From Epiperipatus broadwayi (lineage: Eukaryota; Onychophora; Udeonychophora; Euonychophora; Peripatidae): a stretch of 64,000 nucleotides of DNA. Where the stretch lies: the NCBI GenBank assembly GCA_028023455.1, contig JAQFVV010000280.1:990001-1054000 (forward strand), in the 5' to 3' direction. A program made the position numbers and the translations under genes. Numbering within the stretch: position 1 is the stretch's first letter; each line of letters opens with the position of its first letter. Positions 51,478 to 61,200 of this stretch are shown piece after piece. The notes beneath the pieces are model-generated. The model made no database searches. It worked only from the letters and a program-made list of their open reading frames with translations, and was not told the DNA's origin.

Positions 51478-52027
51478 ATATACAAAACAAACAAAACTTC
51501 CCATAATTCATTTCAAAAACCAACTTCCCTTTATATCAAAAGATATCTTCATAAGATTGATAGTCTCAGGTTCAAGAAGTTTTAGCGTTAAAGTTTTTTT
51601 TTCTCTTTAATTCATTCTTTTCATAAAAAATAACCGTTGCATTGTCAAATTCATGAATATATAAAGCTGAATTATGATACCTATGTTTAACTCTCTTATA
51701 TGAACTTTAATCCTTTCATTAAGGCTAAATTTACTCTGACCTATATAAATCTTACTACAACTACAAGGAATCTTATAAATAATACTAAGAATAGTTTTAC
51801 TATTAATCAAATGTTTTGAACCATTCAGTAAAGAATTCAAATCGAAATCTTTCTTCCATGCCACCTTCATTCCTCCTAACAAATGACTATTTTTATAAAC
51901 CAAATTATAAATTGATGACTTAAATGGTAAAGACATAAACTGTCTTTATCCTTACTAACCATACCATTTTTCCTATTAGTGTCATGATTATAAATATTAT
52001 TAAATACAACATTTCGATATTTATGTA
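51478..52027 (-). pseudogene. Penelope-like element, GIY-YIG endonuclease and 3' end
   Basis: 51936-51607 on the - strand reads SLLNGSKHLIN, IIYKIPCSCSKIYIGQSKFSLNERIKVHIRE, then FFMKRMN. This is a GIY-YIG nuclease core: Tyr of IYKI, YIG, and the following Arg within LNERI. Canonical Penelope elements carry this domain C-terminal to the RT, as here once the insertion at 52028-54199 is discounted. The flanking piece up to 52027 (HKYRNVVFNNIYNHD) belongs to the same protein in a shifted frame. The 3' untranslated part to about 51478 recurs at 58529-58678. Confidence 0.85.
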
Positions 52028-52428
52028 TTAGTCTTGTGACACAGCACGTTTTAGACCTGTTGGAACTATTCACATCCAAAATAAATGTGTAACATTGCGA
52101 TTAGGTCAAATAAATCCAAGTAAATCCTGGAATGTTTGATGTCATATCAAAACATGTTTTTATTGTATCTCCGATCTAATATATTTTTTTCCGAGTATTT
52201 TTCAAGATTTCTTATCGTATCTCAGATCTAATTTTTTCCCCTGAGTATTTTCTAGATTTTTTTCGCAGTTACTATCATTGTACTTTTTTTTTTGTAGTTT
52301 ATTTCATCATTGCTGAATTAGGTTGATTATAAGTGAGTAAATAACTGTACTTTTCTTTTGATTTCTATTGCATAATTGTCGTAATTAAATGTTTTTTTTT
52401 TGTTGTTGTTGAAGAATTGAGGTACCGG

Positions 52429-52638
52429 TTATGATCATTTTCGTGTGAATCACAAATATAATTTCATCAATCCTGAAACAGGGGGTTCCACAAAATGGCA
52501 TAACAAGCAACAACGGGGAACATTTTGCTAACATTTGGATTCGTATTTGGCTGAATTTATGTGGCGCAGGTGTCATAAAGATGAGGATGCATTCATTTGC
52601 ATAATAAATGAAATCAGAAATAATTGGCTGCCAATATG
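52429..52638 (+). pseudogene. IS1595/ISXO2-like (Merlin-type) transposase C-terminal fragment
   Basis: One frame reads FRVNHKYNFINPETGG, then after one stop LDSYLAEFMWRRCHKDEDAF, then INEIRNNW. This fits the C-terminal part of IS1016/IS1595-like DDE transposases (Merlin in eukaryotes): the VNHS..FVNPETG.HT block, then ...YL.EFMWR with the final residues of the fold. The expected N-terminal catalytic Asp residues are not found upstream within the element, and the glutamate block after PETG is degraded. It is the only coding trace in the 52028-54199 element and so the best clue to its superfamily. Confidence 0.7.
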
Positions 52639-53037
52639 AATTACTAATAAAAGTTTTTTTAATTTGTGGGAAATTTGTTTTCTCTTTTTTTTTTTACATT
52701 TTTTTAAAAAAATACTTATATCTATTACTGTTTTTCGACCAAATTCTGTTCACGTGATACTCTCTGTAATCACGCAGTTATTTTAGAGGGAAAAAGTGTA
52801 AAATTTTTACTTCAAATCTCCATCTTATCTGGAAAATTTAATCAACCTATTAATAAAATTGAAGAGACCACTTACATTTATTTATTGCGACAATTTCTGT
52901 TATGTATTGCACAGAAAGTAACATATGTGTATATTTTATGTTTTCAGGAATATTTTAGAAATCTTGGTAATTTAGTTATTGTTCAGTACATAATAGCATG
53001 TGATATCTTTAGTATTGTTATATATTTTATCCTTTGT

Positions 53038-53840
53038 CATCTAAATACCATATATATAGTTATTGAAAATGCCGTATATATTTCATTCTTTTTTTAAATT
53101 ATATATTAGGGAATTGCTTAAAAAATACTCCATTGATATATATTAAATGTATATTTGTCCTGTGAAAGTCGTATATGTGTTTGTGGTAAAATACACTCCA
53201 AAATTGGTGAAATTTACCAATTTTATTGTTTTTATTTAATGGCATATGGTATTAATTGCTTAAAAATTATTTATAGTTTGTAATTTGTCAATTAAAATTG
53301 GTAGTAAAATTTAAAACTTTTTCATCTAAATTTCGTATATATTTATTGAAAACACCGCATGTATTTCATTCTTTTTTTAATTATATATCAGGAAATTGCG
53401 TAAAAATTACCTCATTAATATATTAAATGTATATTTTTCCTCTGAAAGTCATATATATTTCTGGTAAAATACTCTCCAAAATTGTTGAAGTTTACCGATT
53501 TTATGGCTTTTTGTTTAATGGCGTCTCGTATTAATTGCTTAAAAATTATTTATAGTTTGTAATTTGCCGATTAAAATTGGTAGTACATTTTATACTTTTT
53601 CATCTAAATTTCGTATATATTTATTGAAAACGTTGCATATATTTCATTCTTTTTAAATTATATATCAGGGAATTGCTTAAAAATTATCCCATTAATATAT
53701 ATTATATGTATATTTCTCCTGTGAAAGTCGTATATGTTTCTGATAAAATACTCTTCAAAATTGTTGAAATTTTAATGATTTTATGGGTTGATGTTTATGA
53801 CATCTCACATCAGTTGCTTAAAAATTATTTATAGTGTGTA
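53038..53840 (+). repeat. Tandem array, about 280-base unit, nearly three copies
   Basis: The landmark CATCTAAAT recurs at 53038, 53323 and 53601, giving periods of 285 and 278. Other landmarks repeat with it: TTATTGAAAA, TATATTTCATTC, ATTAATTGCTTAAAAATTATTTATAG, and TCCTGTGAAAGTC or TCCTCTGAAAGTC. The last unit is cut off near 53840. It lies inside the transposon 52028-54199, so it is a subterminal minisatellite of that element. Confidence 0.85.
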
Positions 53841-53885
53841 TTAGTCCTGTGACATAGAGCACTTATTAGACATGCTGCATCTATT

Positions 53886-54071
53886 CACATACATATTCAA
53901 CCTGCCGATAAGTTTGTAAATCTTTGGGAAAATATCATGTATAAAAGATCTGTGTACATGTTATTTTCATAAATTTTTCACATACATATTCAACCTGCCG
54001 ATAAGTTTGTAAATCTTTGGGAAAATATCATGTATAAAAGATCCGTGTACATGTTATTTTCATAAATTTTT
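53886..54071 (+). repeat. Two-unit tandem repeat, 93-base period
   Basis: CACATACATATTCAACCTGCC begins at 53886 and again at 53979. The intervening sequence, including ATCATGTATAAAAGATC, is nearly identical, so this duplication is much younger than the 280-base array beside it. Confidence 0.9.
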
Positions 54072-54205
54072 GTGAAAATATGTATAAGATCCGCATACAC
54101 GTTATTTTGGTCATATCACGATTACAAAGTTATCAGTGGATTGATATGTATGTGAATAGGTGCAGGATGTCTAATACGTGCTCCGTGTCATAGGATTAAT
54201 ATGTA

Positions 54206-55318
54206 AGTACCAACATTTCTAAGAAATTCATGATTATAATCTAATTCTACATAATCAGCAGCAAATTGACCTTTTTGAATATCAGCATTATTACTAAAGC
54301 TATTAAGCTTTCTATTCCTACAACAAAAATTCAATAAAGATATTTTTTTATGCATAAAAGGTTGATAACTATCAGGCCTAATCATATTTCTCAAATTCTT
54401 AGGTTTTATAAAATGACTACAAAATAAAACATTATCAACCTTCTTAACACTTAAATCCAAAAATTTTAATTTTACAAAATCAAAACTACCGCCGTCAATA
54501 GTAAAATTAATACTAGAATCAAAAGCATTGTCCATCTAAAATCTTCTCTAATATTTCTTTCCGAATAACAAACAAACAATTATCAATATACATAACAAAT
54601 AATTTTAAAGAAACAGAAAATTGATGAATAACACTACATTCCAAAAAATCAATATAGACAGATCACATTAAAGGAGAAATAACATAACCAAAAACCCAAT
54701 CCTCTTTAATTTTATATAACATGTCATTACACATAAAATACATTGAATCTTCTGACTACAAAAGCAAGTCATGAATAATCTTAATCTTATCTGCAGAAAA
54801 ACATTCAAACTTTTTTAAAATTGAAAGAAAAACACCAATACTTTTTAATCTATCAACAGATTGATACATATTTTCAATGTCTAAACTACCAAAAACACAA
54901 TTATCATCTAAAACAAAACCATTTATTTTATTAAAAGCCTCAAAAAAGAAGAAAATTGACCTAATTTAATATAGTCCTTAAAAAATCCTACTAAAAATTT
55001 TGATATCGTACCAACAATTCCTCCTGTAAAATTAAAAATACATCTTAAAGGAAAACTATCTTTATGAGATTTCAAATTAAAGAAAACCTTTGGAGCCACA
55101 TAATCACTAGGATAACAACTTAAATAAGTAGCTCTATTAAAAATCTTTTTATTTTCCATAATTTTCATAATCTTAATCAATTTACATTTTTTTACCAGGA
55201 TCAGAATCTAAAATAGCACACTTTCTATTATTCCATTCTAAAAAACATTCCTTTCAAAATCAATATTATTTAACAATACAAAGCGCCACCTTTATCTTCT
55301 TTTAACAAGATAACATCA
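54206..55318 (-). pseudogene. Penelope-like element, reverse transcriptase part
   Basis: From 55318 downwards on the - strand: NDVILLKEDKGGALYC (the conserved ADKGG block near the RT start); YPSDYVAPKVFFNLKSHKD and PLRCIFNF in 55180-54923 (family blocks P..YGLPKIHK and PLRPIVS); and FKDYIKLGQFSSF. Open frame 54535-54188 reads FDFVKLKFLDLSV...HFIKPKN, the FLDL block with the (Y)RKPT-like segment after the palm. Frameshifts separate the pieces, and the catalytic YxDD block was not recognised between them. The 5' end is cut off at a SINE-like insertion beginning near 55319. Confidence 0.8.
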
Positions 55319-55428
55319 TTTTTTTTTTTTTTAAAGTGTCATAGCATCGGCCGGGACGCGAACCCGCAACCTGGGCAACTGCCTGCAAGCGCAAAGAAGT
55401 CGCGCTGGCCTCTTGACCACCAATGCAA
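55319..55428 (-). mobile_element. tRNA-derived SINE-like insertion
   Basis: On the - strand from 55428: a pol III A-box (TGGTCAAGAGG) and a B-box (GGTTCGCGTCCC), then GGCCGATGCTATGACACTTT and a long A run. The A-to-B spacing is about ten bases longer than in class I tRNAs, as in tRNAs with a long variable arm or SINE heads. It is much more GC-rich than everything around it. Its 5' edge coincides with the truncated start of the RTE-like LINE at 55430, and its A tail meets the Penelope 5' edge. An intact acceptor stem was not established, so it is not called a tRNA gene. Confidence 0.7.
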
Positions 55429-55429
55429 G

Positions 55430-56880
55430 AAAGGAAAGGCTCCAGGTAATGATGGAATTATAATTGATATATTAAAAGAAGCAGGTGAAGAAATAAGAAT
55501 TTTTTTTAGCAAAGTTATATACCAAATGTCTAAATGATAAAGATGTACCAGATGATTGGAAGAATGTCATATTAATATTTAAAAAAGGCGATAAAGTAGA
55601 TATTAGAAATTACAGACCTATCAGCCTTTTATGAGTTTTATACAAAATTTTTACCAAGATAATTACAACTCGTCTACAGAGAACACTGGATTTCCACCAA
55701 CCAAGAGAAACAAGCTGGATTTAAAACTGGTTTTAGTACAGTAGATCATATTCAGGTAATGAGAGAAGTTATAGAAAGGACAAATGAATATGAGTTGCCA
55801 TTATGTTTTGGATTTGTAGATTATGAAAAGGCATTTGATTCTATAAACATTTCTTCAGTGATTAAAGCATGGGATCATCAAGATGTAGATCCAGGATATT
55901 GTCATATTTTAAAGAATATTTATAAAAATGCAACAGCAACAATTAGATTACATAATGCTACTGGGAGAGTCAACATTGAGAAGGGTGTAAGACATGGCGA
56001 CTCTATGTCTTCAAAACTTTTTACAGCAGTGCTGCAAGAAGTATTTTGTGGATTAAAATGGTAAGCTAAAAGAATGAAAGTAAATGGAGATTATTTGTCA
56101 GTCAGATTTTGCAGATGATGTAGTTGTTTTTGCAAATAATGCTTTAGAGCTGCAGGAAATGTTGCAGGAGCTATCAGATGAAAGTAGGAAAGTAGGATTA
56201 AAGATAGATGTTAAAAAGACTAAAGCAATGTTTAATGGATTTTCTCAAAGTATGAAAATAAAGATTGATTATGATGAGTTAGAAGAAGTTAACAGTTACA
56301 AATACCTTGATCAGATTATTAATACAGATGGAAACATAATGTATGAAATTAATCATAGAATTAAACTTGGTTGGAATGCTTTTAGTAGAAATAACTTGAT
56401 ACTAAAAGGAAATATGCCTATGTGTTTGAAAAGAAAGGTTTTTAATAAACATGTTTTACCAGTTCTTACTTATGGATCTGAGACTTGGACACTTAATAGG
56501 AGAGCAATACAGAGACTTCAGACCACTCAAAGAAGTATGGAGAGATGCATGTTGGGGCTAACAAGAAGAGATTGATAACGCAATATATGGGTAAGAGAAC
56601 AAACAGGTGTTATTGACCTCATTGAAAAAATTAAAAAATTGAAGTGGAGTTGGGCTGGACATATTTCTAGAAGAGATGATAATAGATGGACAATTGAAAT
56701 CTTGAACTGGATTCCAAGAGATTATAAAAGACCCAGAAAAAGATCATATGTGAAAGGGATGGATGAAATAAGAAAGTGTGCAGGGATGATGTGGAGAAGA
56801 GAAGCTAAAGATCGGAGAAGATTGATTGAACTTGGAGAGACCTTCATCCTGCAGTGGATTGATAATGGTTGATGGTGATG
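55430..56880 (+). mobile_element. RTE-like LINE, copy 2, 5'-truncated
   Basis: It begins inside the RT domain at GKAPGNDGI. Then follow [33 protein letters not shown], an open frame 55759-56064 with FVDYEKAFDSINI and RHGDSMSSKLF, and another at 56084-56575 with DFADDVVVFA (catalytic DD), VDVKKTKAMFN-like and YKYLDQIINTDG. LPVLTYGSETWTL and LQTTQRSMERCMLG follow, and in 56639-56872 WAGHISRRDDNRWT through GETFILQWIDNG. The tail is TGATGGTGATGATGATGATAA. Few frameshifts make this the best preserved C-terminus in the window. It lacks the endonuclease. Confidence 0.88.
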
Positions 56881-57929
56881 ATGATGATAACATATATTTG
56901 TCAAAACTAAAATATTTTAACATTGTTTATAGAATCATTTTCTGTGCGAGATATAATTCTATCAAGAGGAGTGTAAAAATACCGACCGTAGCAAAGGTAC
57001 TAATAAGTGTTTAGTGATCTCACATAACTTAAGGGGATTAGCTTCCTGCTTATGACCCATATTTACAGGAGAAATGCGAAAATAGTTTCTGAAACATTAA
57101 CTTTACGAAACAAGAGCATTGACAGTTATATTGGCTTTCCTCTGGGTGAAACAGGCTAAGAGCTCAAGATCTATCTATTGAGAGAGTTAAAACAATAATA
57201 CGTGCCTCTAATAAACGAAGTGGAAGCTCGAAGAAATGAAACTAAATGCTATTACATTTCATAATAATATATTACAAATAAGTATAGTTTCTCGACCTAT
57301 GTCAGACTAATACCCAAATGGGTCACAAGTCAAAAGCTAATTAAAATAGTGTGTAATATTCAGAACAGCTGTATACAACAAAAAGGAATGCGAGATTAAA
57401 ATTAAGACTATACTATTTTACTTACTAAGACTTGAACGGATCATTCAATATAGGTTTAAATTAGAACTCATTTAAGAGAAAAATATCAAATGCACAGAAA
57501 CCGAATTACACAACAAACAAACAAAAAATTGAAACAAGTATATATATATAAATTATGACAATAACTTTATTTAAATTATAAAACGAAAGATACCTTAACA
57601 ATTTATTTAAATGCTGTGCACTAGCCTTATTGACTATGGCCCTTGATCTGAATTCATTGTCGGCAGGCTTGGGCAAATCGGATTAGTGGTTTTTTGGTAA
57701 TTGATTCTTACGGTATTGTGGGCAATTAATGGAAATACAGGGAGTACGAACCTGTCCTGGTGAAAAGCTTAGCAAACCATGGTATCGCAAAATATCATTA
57801 TGGTAAGCTTGGTGTTCATTTTAGGTAGAATCTCAGCAAACCGGTAATAGCAAATTTCTGACAATAGACTTCCCAAAGAGTGTAATACTTTCTTCCATGA
57901 TTTGTGTAGGATAATTGCAGGATCAGCCT
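56881..57929. other. Intron sequence, unassigned
   Basis: Less AT-rich than average from about 57000-57480 and 57600-57900. No frame or repeat partner was recognised in the window; possibly an old LTR. Confidence 0.4.
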
Positions 57930-58030
57930 TCTCTCAGAATATCTACAGGAGAATAATTCTGTCAGAGTCTGTGCAGAATAGTCCTCTCAGAATCTGTGCA
58001 GGATAGTTCTTCTCTCAGAATCTGTGCAGG
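57930..58030 (+). repeat. Short tandem repeat, unit about 25-29 bases
   Basis: Four imperfect units with the landmark CTCTCAGAATCTGTGCAGGA (first two units more diverged). Function unknown; it lies in the intron about 0.7 kb upstream of the last exon. Confidence 0.8.
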
Positions 58031-58528
58031 CTCATTGCAATAGCCCAGGTAAGGCTTTTATAGAAAAATCTCTCCTATCTGGGCCAATCACAAAACTTTT
58101 TTTTAAAATCTGAAATGGGCTAATGACACTCTGAGCAAATAGTACTTTTTTTTTTTTCTTTGTTTGTTTTTTTTTTTAATTAAAATTTTAAATCTTTCAT
58201 TTAGCTAGCAATACCTAAACAATTAGTGAAAAGAAATCCCTTTTTACAGATTTAATTATACCTAATCAGATTTCTAGATTCACAAATAAAAAGTTTTTTT
58301 TTTTTTTAAATTAGTTTATTCTTATCAATTTAAATCTTAAATCCGAATGGCAATTTATTTATACAATTCACTTTTACATAAAAAACAAAACAACTAATCT
58401 TAGTTTTTTTCAAATTAAAAACTAAATATAGTTATGGGATTAAAATATAATTTCCGCTTTCATACATATATATATATTTTACAATAAAAAAAAACAATTT
58501 TTAATCAAATTGTACAAACAAAATCAAA
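58031..58528. other. Intron sequence, AT-rich
   Basis: T and A homopolymer runs only. Confidence 0.6.
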
Positions 58529-58678
58529 CATATACAAAACAAACAAAACTTCCCATAATTCATTTCAAAAACCAACTTCACTTTATATCAAAAGATGTCT
58601 TCATAAGATTGATAGCCTCAGATTCAAGAAGTTTTATCATTAAAGTTGTTTTTATTCTTCTCTTTAATTCATTCTTTT
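58529..58678 (-). mobile_element. Penelope 3' tail, 5'-truncated copy next to an exon
   Basis: These 150 bases match 51478-51631, the 3' end of the larger Penelope copy, nearly base for base: AAACAAAACTTCCCATAATTC, CCAACTTC.CTTTATATC, GATTCAAGAAGTTTTA and TTTAATTCATTCTTTT. The match starts at the last codons of the endonuclease, so the copy is almost purely untranslated sequence. It stops 23 bases before the coding exon 58702-58953. Confidence 0.88.
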
Positions 58679-58701
58679 ATATTTATACTTTTTTATATTA
58701 G

Positions 58702-58953
58702 GTACTGAATGCTGCTGTTACTGGCAAAGGAGATTCTTCAAAGAATATTTCCAGTCATTTGGCAGAAGTGATAGACTATGATCCAAATATTCAATTGGAT
58801 AATTTAAAAGAAACATGCACCAGTCCTCCAGGTTCACCCAAAAGTCCAAGCAATAGCCCTAATAAAGATAATTCGTCAGTTGAAGGAGTGAAGACATCAC
58901 CTGTATTTGAATTCCATCCTGAAAAAGATATTACTCGTTTGACAGCAAGAACG
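58702..58953 (+). CDS. RALGAPA1: RALGAPA exon, last recognised
   Basis: This 252-base exon has 84 codons in phase 0, with acceptor TTTTTTATATTAG and donor GTAAAA. It begins VLNAAVTGKG (completing KVL from the previous exon), has VIDYDPNIQLDNLKE, then a Ser/Pro-rich stretch (SPPGSPKSPSNSP) with several SP motifs, and ends ITRLTART. RalGAP alpha proteins have a YDPF...L..LK segment, a variable linker, and then an (L/A)TARTV..HLVNHLGHYP segment. The present exon therefore ends just before the HLVNHLGHYP block, which should start the next exon beyond this window. The SP-rich linker could be a phosphorylation target, an inference only. This exon gives the firmest family assignment. Confidence 0.85.
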
Positions 58954-59103
58954 GTAAAAATGTAACAATTTTACATTATTTTACTTGTTTTTTAATGTGC
59001 TACCTATATATGAGTTTTAATTATTTAATAGTAGGCAATTTATTTATGTATGACATGTTTATATTTCTTTTGCATGTATAAATAGACACCAGCTTAAGGA
59101 TTA

Positions 59104-59265
59104 AAAGAGGCAAAACTCTCCATACATTAGTGCCACTCACTGCAAGCCTTCTGGCATCCATTGATTACTCTGGCTGGCACTGAGTGGCATTACTGTATGG
59201 AGAGTTTTGCTTGTTTTAATAACAGTTCTGAGCAAGCATAAGAAATGGTGTTCATGTGATGTCAA
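59104..59265 (+). mobile_element. CAAAACTCTCC-family element, short copy
   Basis: The left repeat AGGCAAAACTCTCCATACA and the right repeat TGTATGGAGAGTTTTGC flank a short centre (GCAAGCCTTCTGGCATCC). The one-sided tail follows: TTTTAATAACAG, GAGCAAGCATAAGAAATGG, TTCATGTGATGT. The target duplication CTTAAGGATTA (11 bases) is at 59093-59103 and 59266-59276. The middle section present in 21925-22246 is missing. Confidence 0.88.
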
Positions 59266-59276
59266 CTTAAGGATTA

Positions 59277-60636
59277 CAATAGGAAACAGCGCATTAGCTT
59301 TTGTTCAGTGAAATAGTAGAAAATACTTTTTTATATCACTTTTTGCCACAGAAATTTTTAATTCAATTTACAAGGCAATTTAATTATAGATAATTTATCT
59401 ATATGATGCTTACAATAATGATAATAAATGATAGATTAGCCGTAACTTTTCTCCACATATGTTGTATACTTAAAGTTAATCACTATTATTATCCTTGCAG
59501 AAATATAAAGTACAGCTTTATATTATTAATTTTTGAAACAATAGTTAAAATTGTTTAATGAGTAGTATTTGATATTGTAACTTACTAAAGACTATTTGAC
59601 AGTAGATATATATAAATCTTGGATATTATCATATTTTGATGTGATGATCAATTACTAAGAATTTAGACATGATTAAGGCATTTTAAAAATTATTGAATAA
59701 TCTTGCTTTAAACTTTTTTTTATTTTTTATTGCATATTATCTTTTGTTGAAAGTATTTTTCAAATGTAAAAGGATTTTAATTTAGATCTACTTTGCTGTA
59801 TATGTTTATTGGATACTACATTAATAATATACCTATTAACAGAAAATTTTCTGCCTTTGCATAACAGATTTATTTATTTATTCATCATTAGTTTATATCA
59901 AATTTATGATATATTTACAAATATATAATCACACTAATACCAAAAATCCATCCTAAGTTCTGTTATTTCATTTTTCAGATGATAAAGATAAAAAGGGGGG
60001 TTTTTTTTTGTACATTTTTTATTCCAGATGTAGATTAAAGAAATTTATTTATTTGGATAAATGTACTATCTATTGATATATTTCTTGAAGATGTTGGCCA
60101 ATTAATGCTAAATATATATATATTTTATTGTGTTTGAATTTTTTTTTGAATATATTTTTACTGCACATTAATAAGTTAAGATTTTTTTAATATTTGAATT
60201 ACTCATTTATTCTCAACAGTAGCAGAAATTATAATAAATCTTTTTATAGCTATATAAGAGGTAAATAGCATTTTATTTTAATAATATTTATATATAGCAC
60301 ATTTTTTTGCTTGAAAATGTATTATTTATTTATTTTAATAAAAGTAAAATTTTATATGGCTGTGTCAAATGTTCTGTCAGATTTTTCTGTGTGCAAGAAA
60401 ATGTAGTCTTGTGCTTGTTCACAATAGTGATCAGAATTCTTTTCATGACCATCTCATCTAATGAATAATAATATGAATGATCCCCTATCTATTCTTGCTT
60501 AGAGACATCCCCCTCCAAAAAAAATGTTTAATATAAAAATATAGTATATTATTCTTCATGAATTATTCATACAAGAGGAGGATCTATTCATTTCTAAGAT
60601 TTTTGTCAGAAGCTTTTATCTTTTTTATAATGTCTT
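59277..60636. other. Intron sequence, AT-rich
   Basis: Nothing recognised. Confidence 0.5.
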
Positions 60637-60710
60637 GTGTGATATAGTTCAGTGGTAGAATAGTAGATTTGAGTCCTAAAGATCTGTGGTTTACAGTTTA
60701 ACTCTGTCAT
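60637..60710 (+). repeat. tRNA-like sequence (probable SINE head)
   Basis: GATATAGTTCAGTGGTAGAAT contains a very good pol III A-box (TAGTTCAGTGG). About 45 bases on, GGTTTACAGTTTAACTC resembles a decayed B-box and T-arm. The spacing fits a tRNA. The acceptor stem is not paired convincingly, so this is a tRNA pseudogene or SINE head. Confidence 0.55.
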
Positions 60711-61140
60711 TTCTGATGTTTGAATACCACATGACCTTCCAAGTAACAAAATGTTCAATTATTTATATTTTTTGTAATAATCCAGAATACTTTTTTTTCT
60801 TTTTAATCTGCTTTGACAGTAGTTTTTTTAAATATGTTTTGGTTTCCAGCTCATAATTGATTATTTAACTCATTGTTTTTCTGTTTTATATAGTAACTGG
60901 ATTAGGATTGGAAGAAGATATTGAATTTTAAATCACTGAAAGGAAGGGGCAAGTTTTTCTCAAAATAATGATTGTATAATAAATAATTTGACTTTCAACA
61001 CATGAAAACAAAAATTTTTTTTTAGATGAAAATAAATTTGTTTACTTTTAAAATGAATATTTAAGGAAATTTACAAGGAAATGTCTAATTTTATATGCAG
61101 TATTGACATTTAATGCATAGTATATGTATATTAATAAAAG

Positions 61141-61200
61141 GGTGATGGTACAATAGTAGCATATCTGCCATGTCTTATGATCTCAATTTGAATTCACTCC
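61141..61200 (+). repeat. Second tRNA-like sequence
   Basis: TGGTACAATAGTAGCAT resembles an A-box region and CAATTTGAATTCACTCC a B-box region, at tRNA-like spacing. The shared ATATCTGCCATGT resembles the inverse of GGCAGATA in the repeats at 12398-12470 and 41920-41996, which may be coincidence. Weak. Confidence 0.4.

Larger units (their letters stand above)
52028..54199. mobile_element. DNA transposon nested in the Penelope element
   Basis: The left end TTAGTCTTGTGACAC (52028) and the right end GTGTCATAGGATTAA (ending 54199) are inverted repeats of about 50 bases. The six bases TATGTA flank both sides (52022-52027 and 54200-54205). The insertion interrupts the Penelope protein between its RT and GIY-YIG parts. 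Inside are a transposase remnant (52429-52638), a tandem array with period about 280 (53038-53840), another copy of the left-end repeat in direct orientation at about 53848, and a two-unit 93-base tandem (53886-54071). The internal end copy suggests a smaller element (about 53848-54199) either nested in or captured by the larger one. Confidence 0.8.

Noticed and set aside
53038-54071. CRISPR-like array
   Set aside because: Units of 280 and 93 bases without short constant repeats and unique spacers; the context is a eukaryotic transposon.
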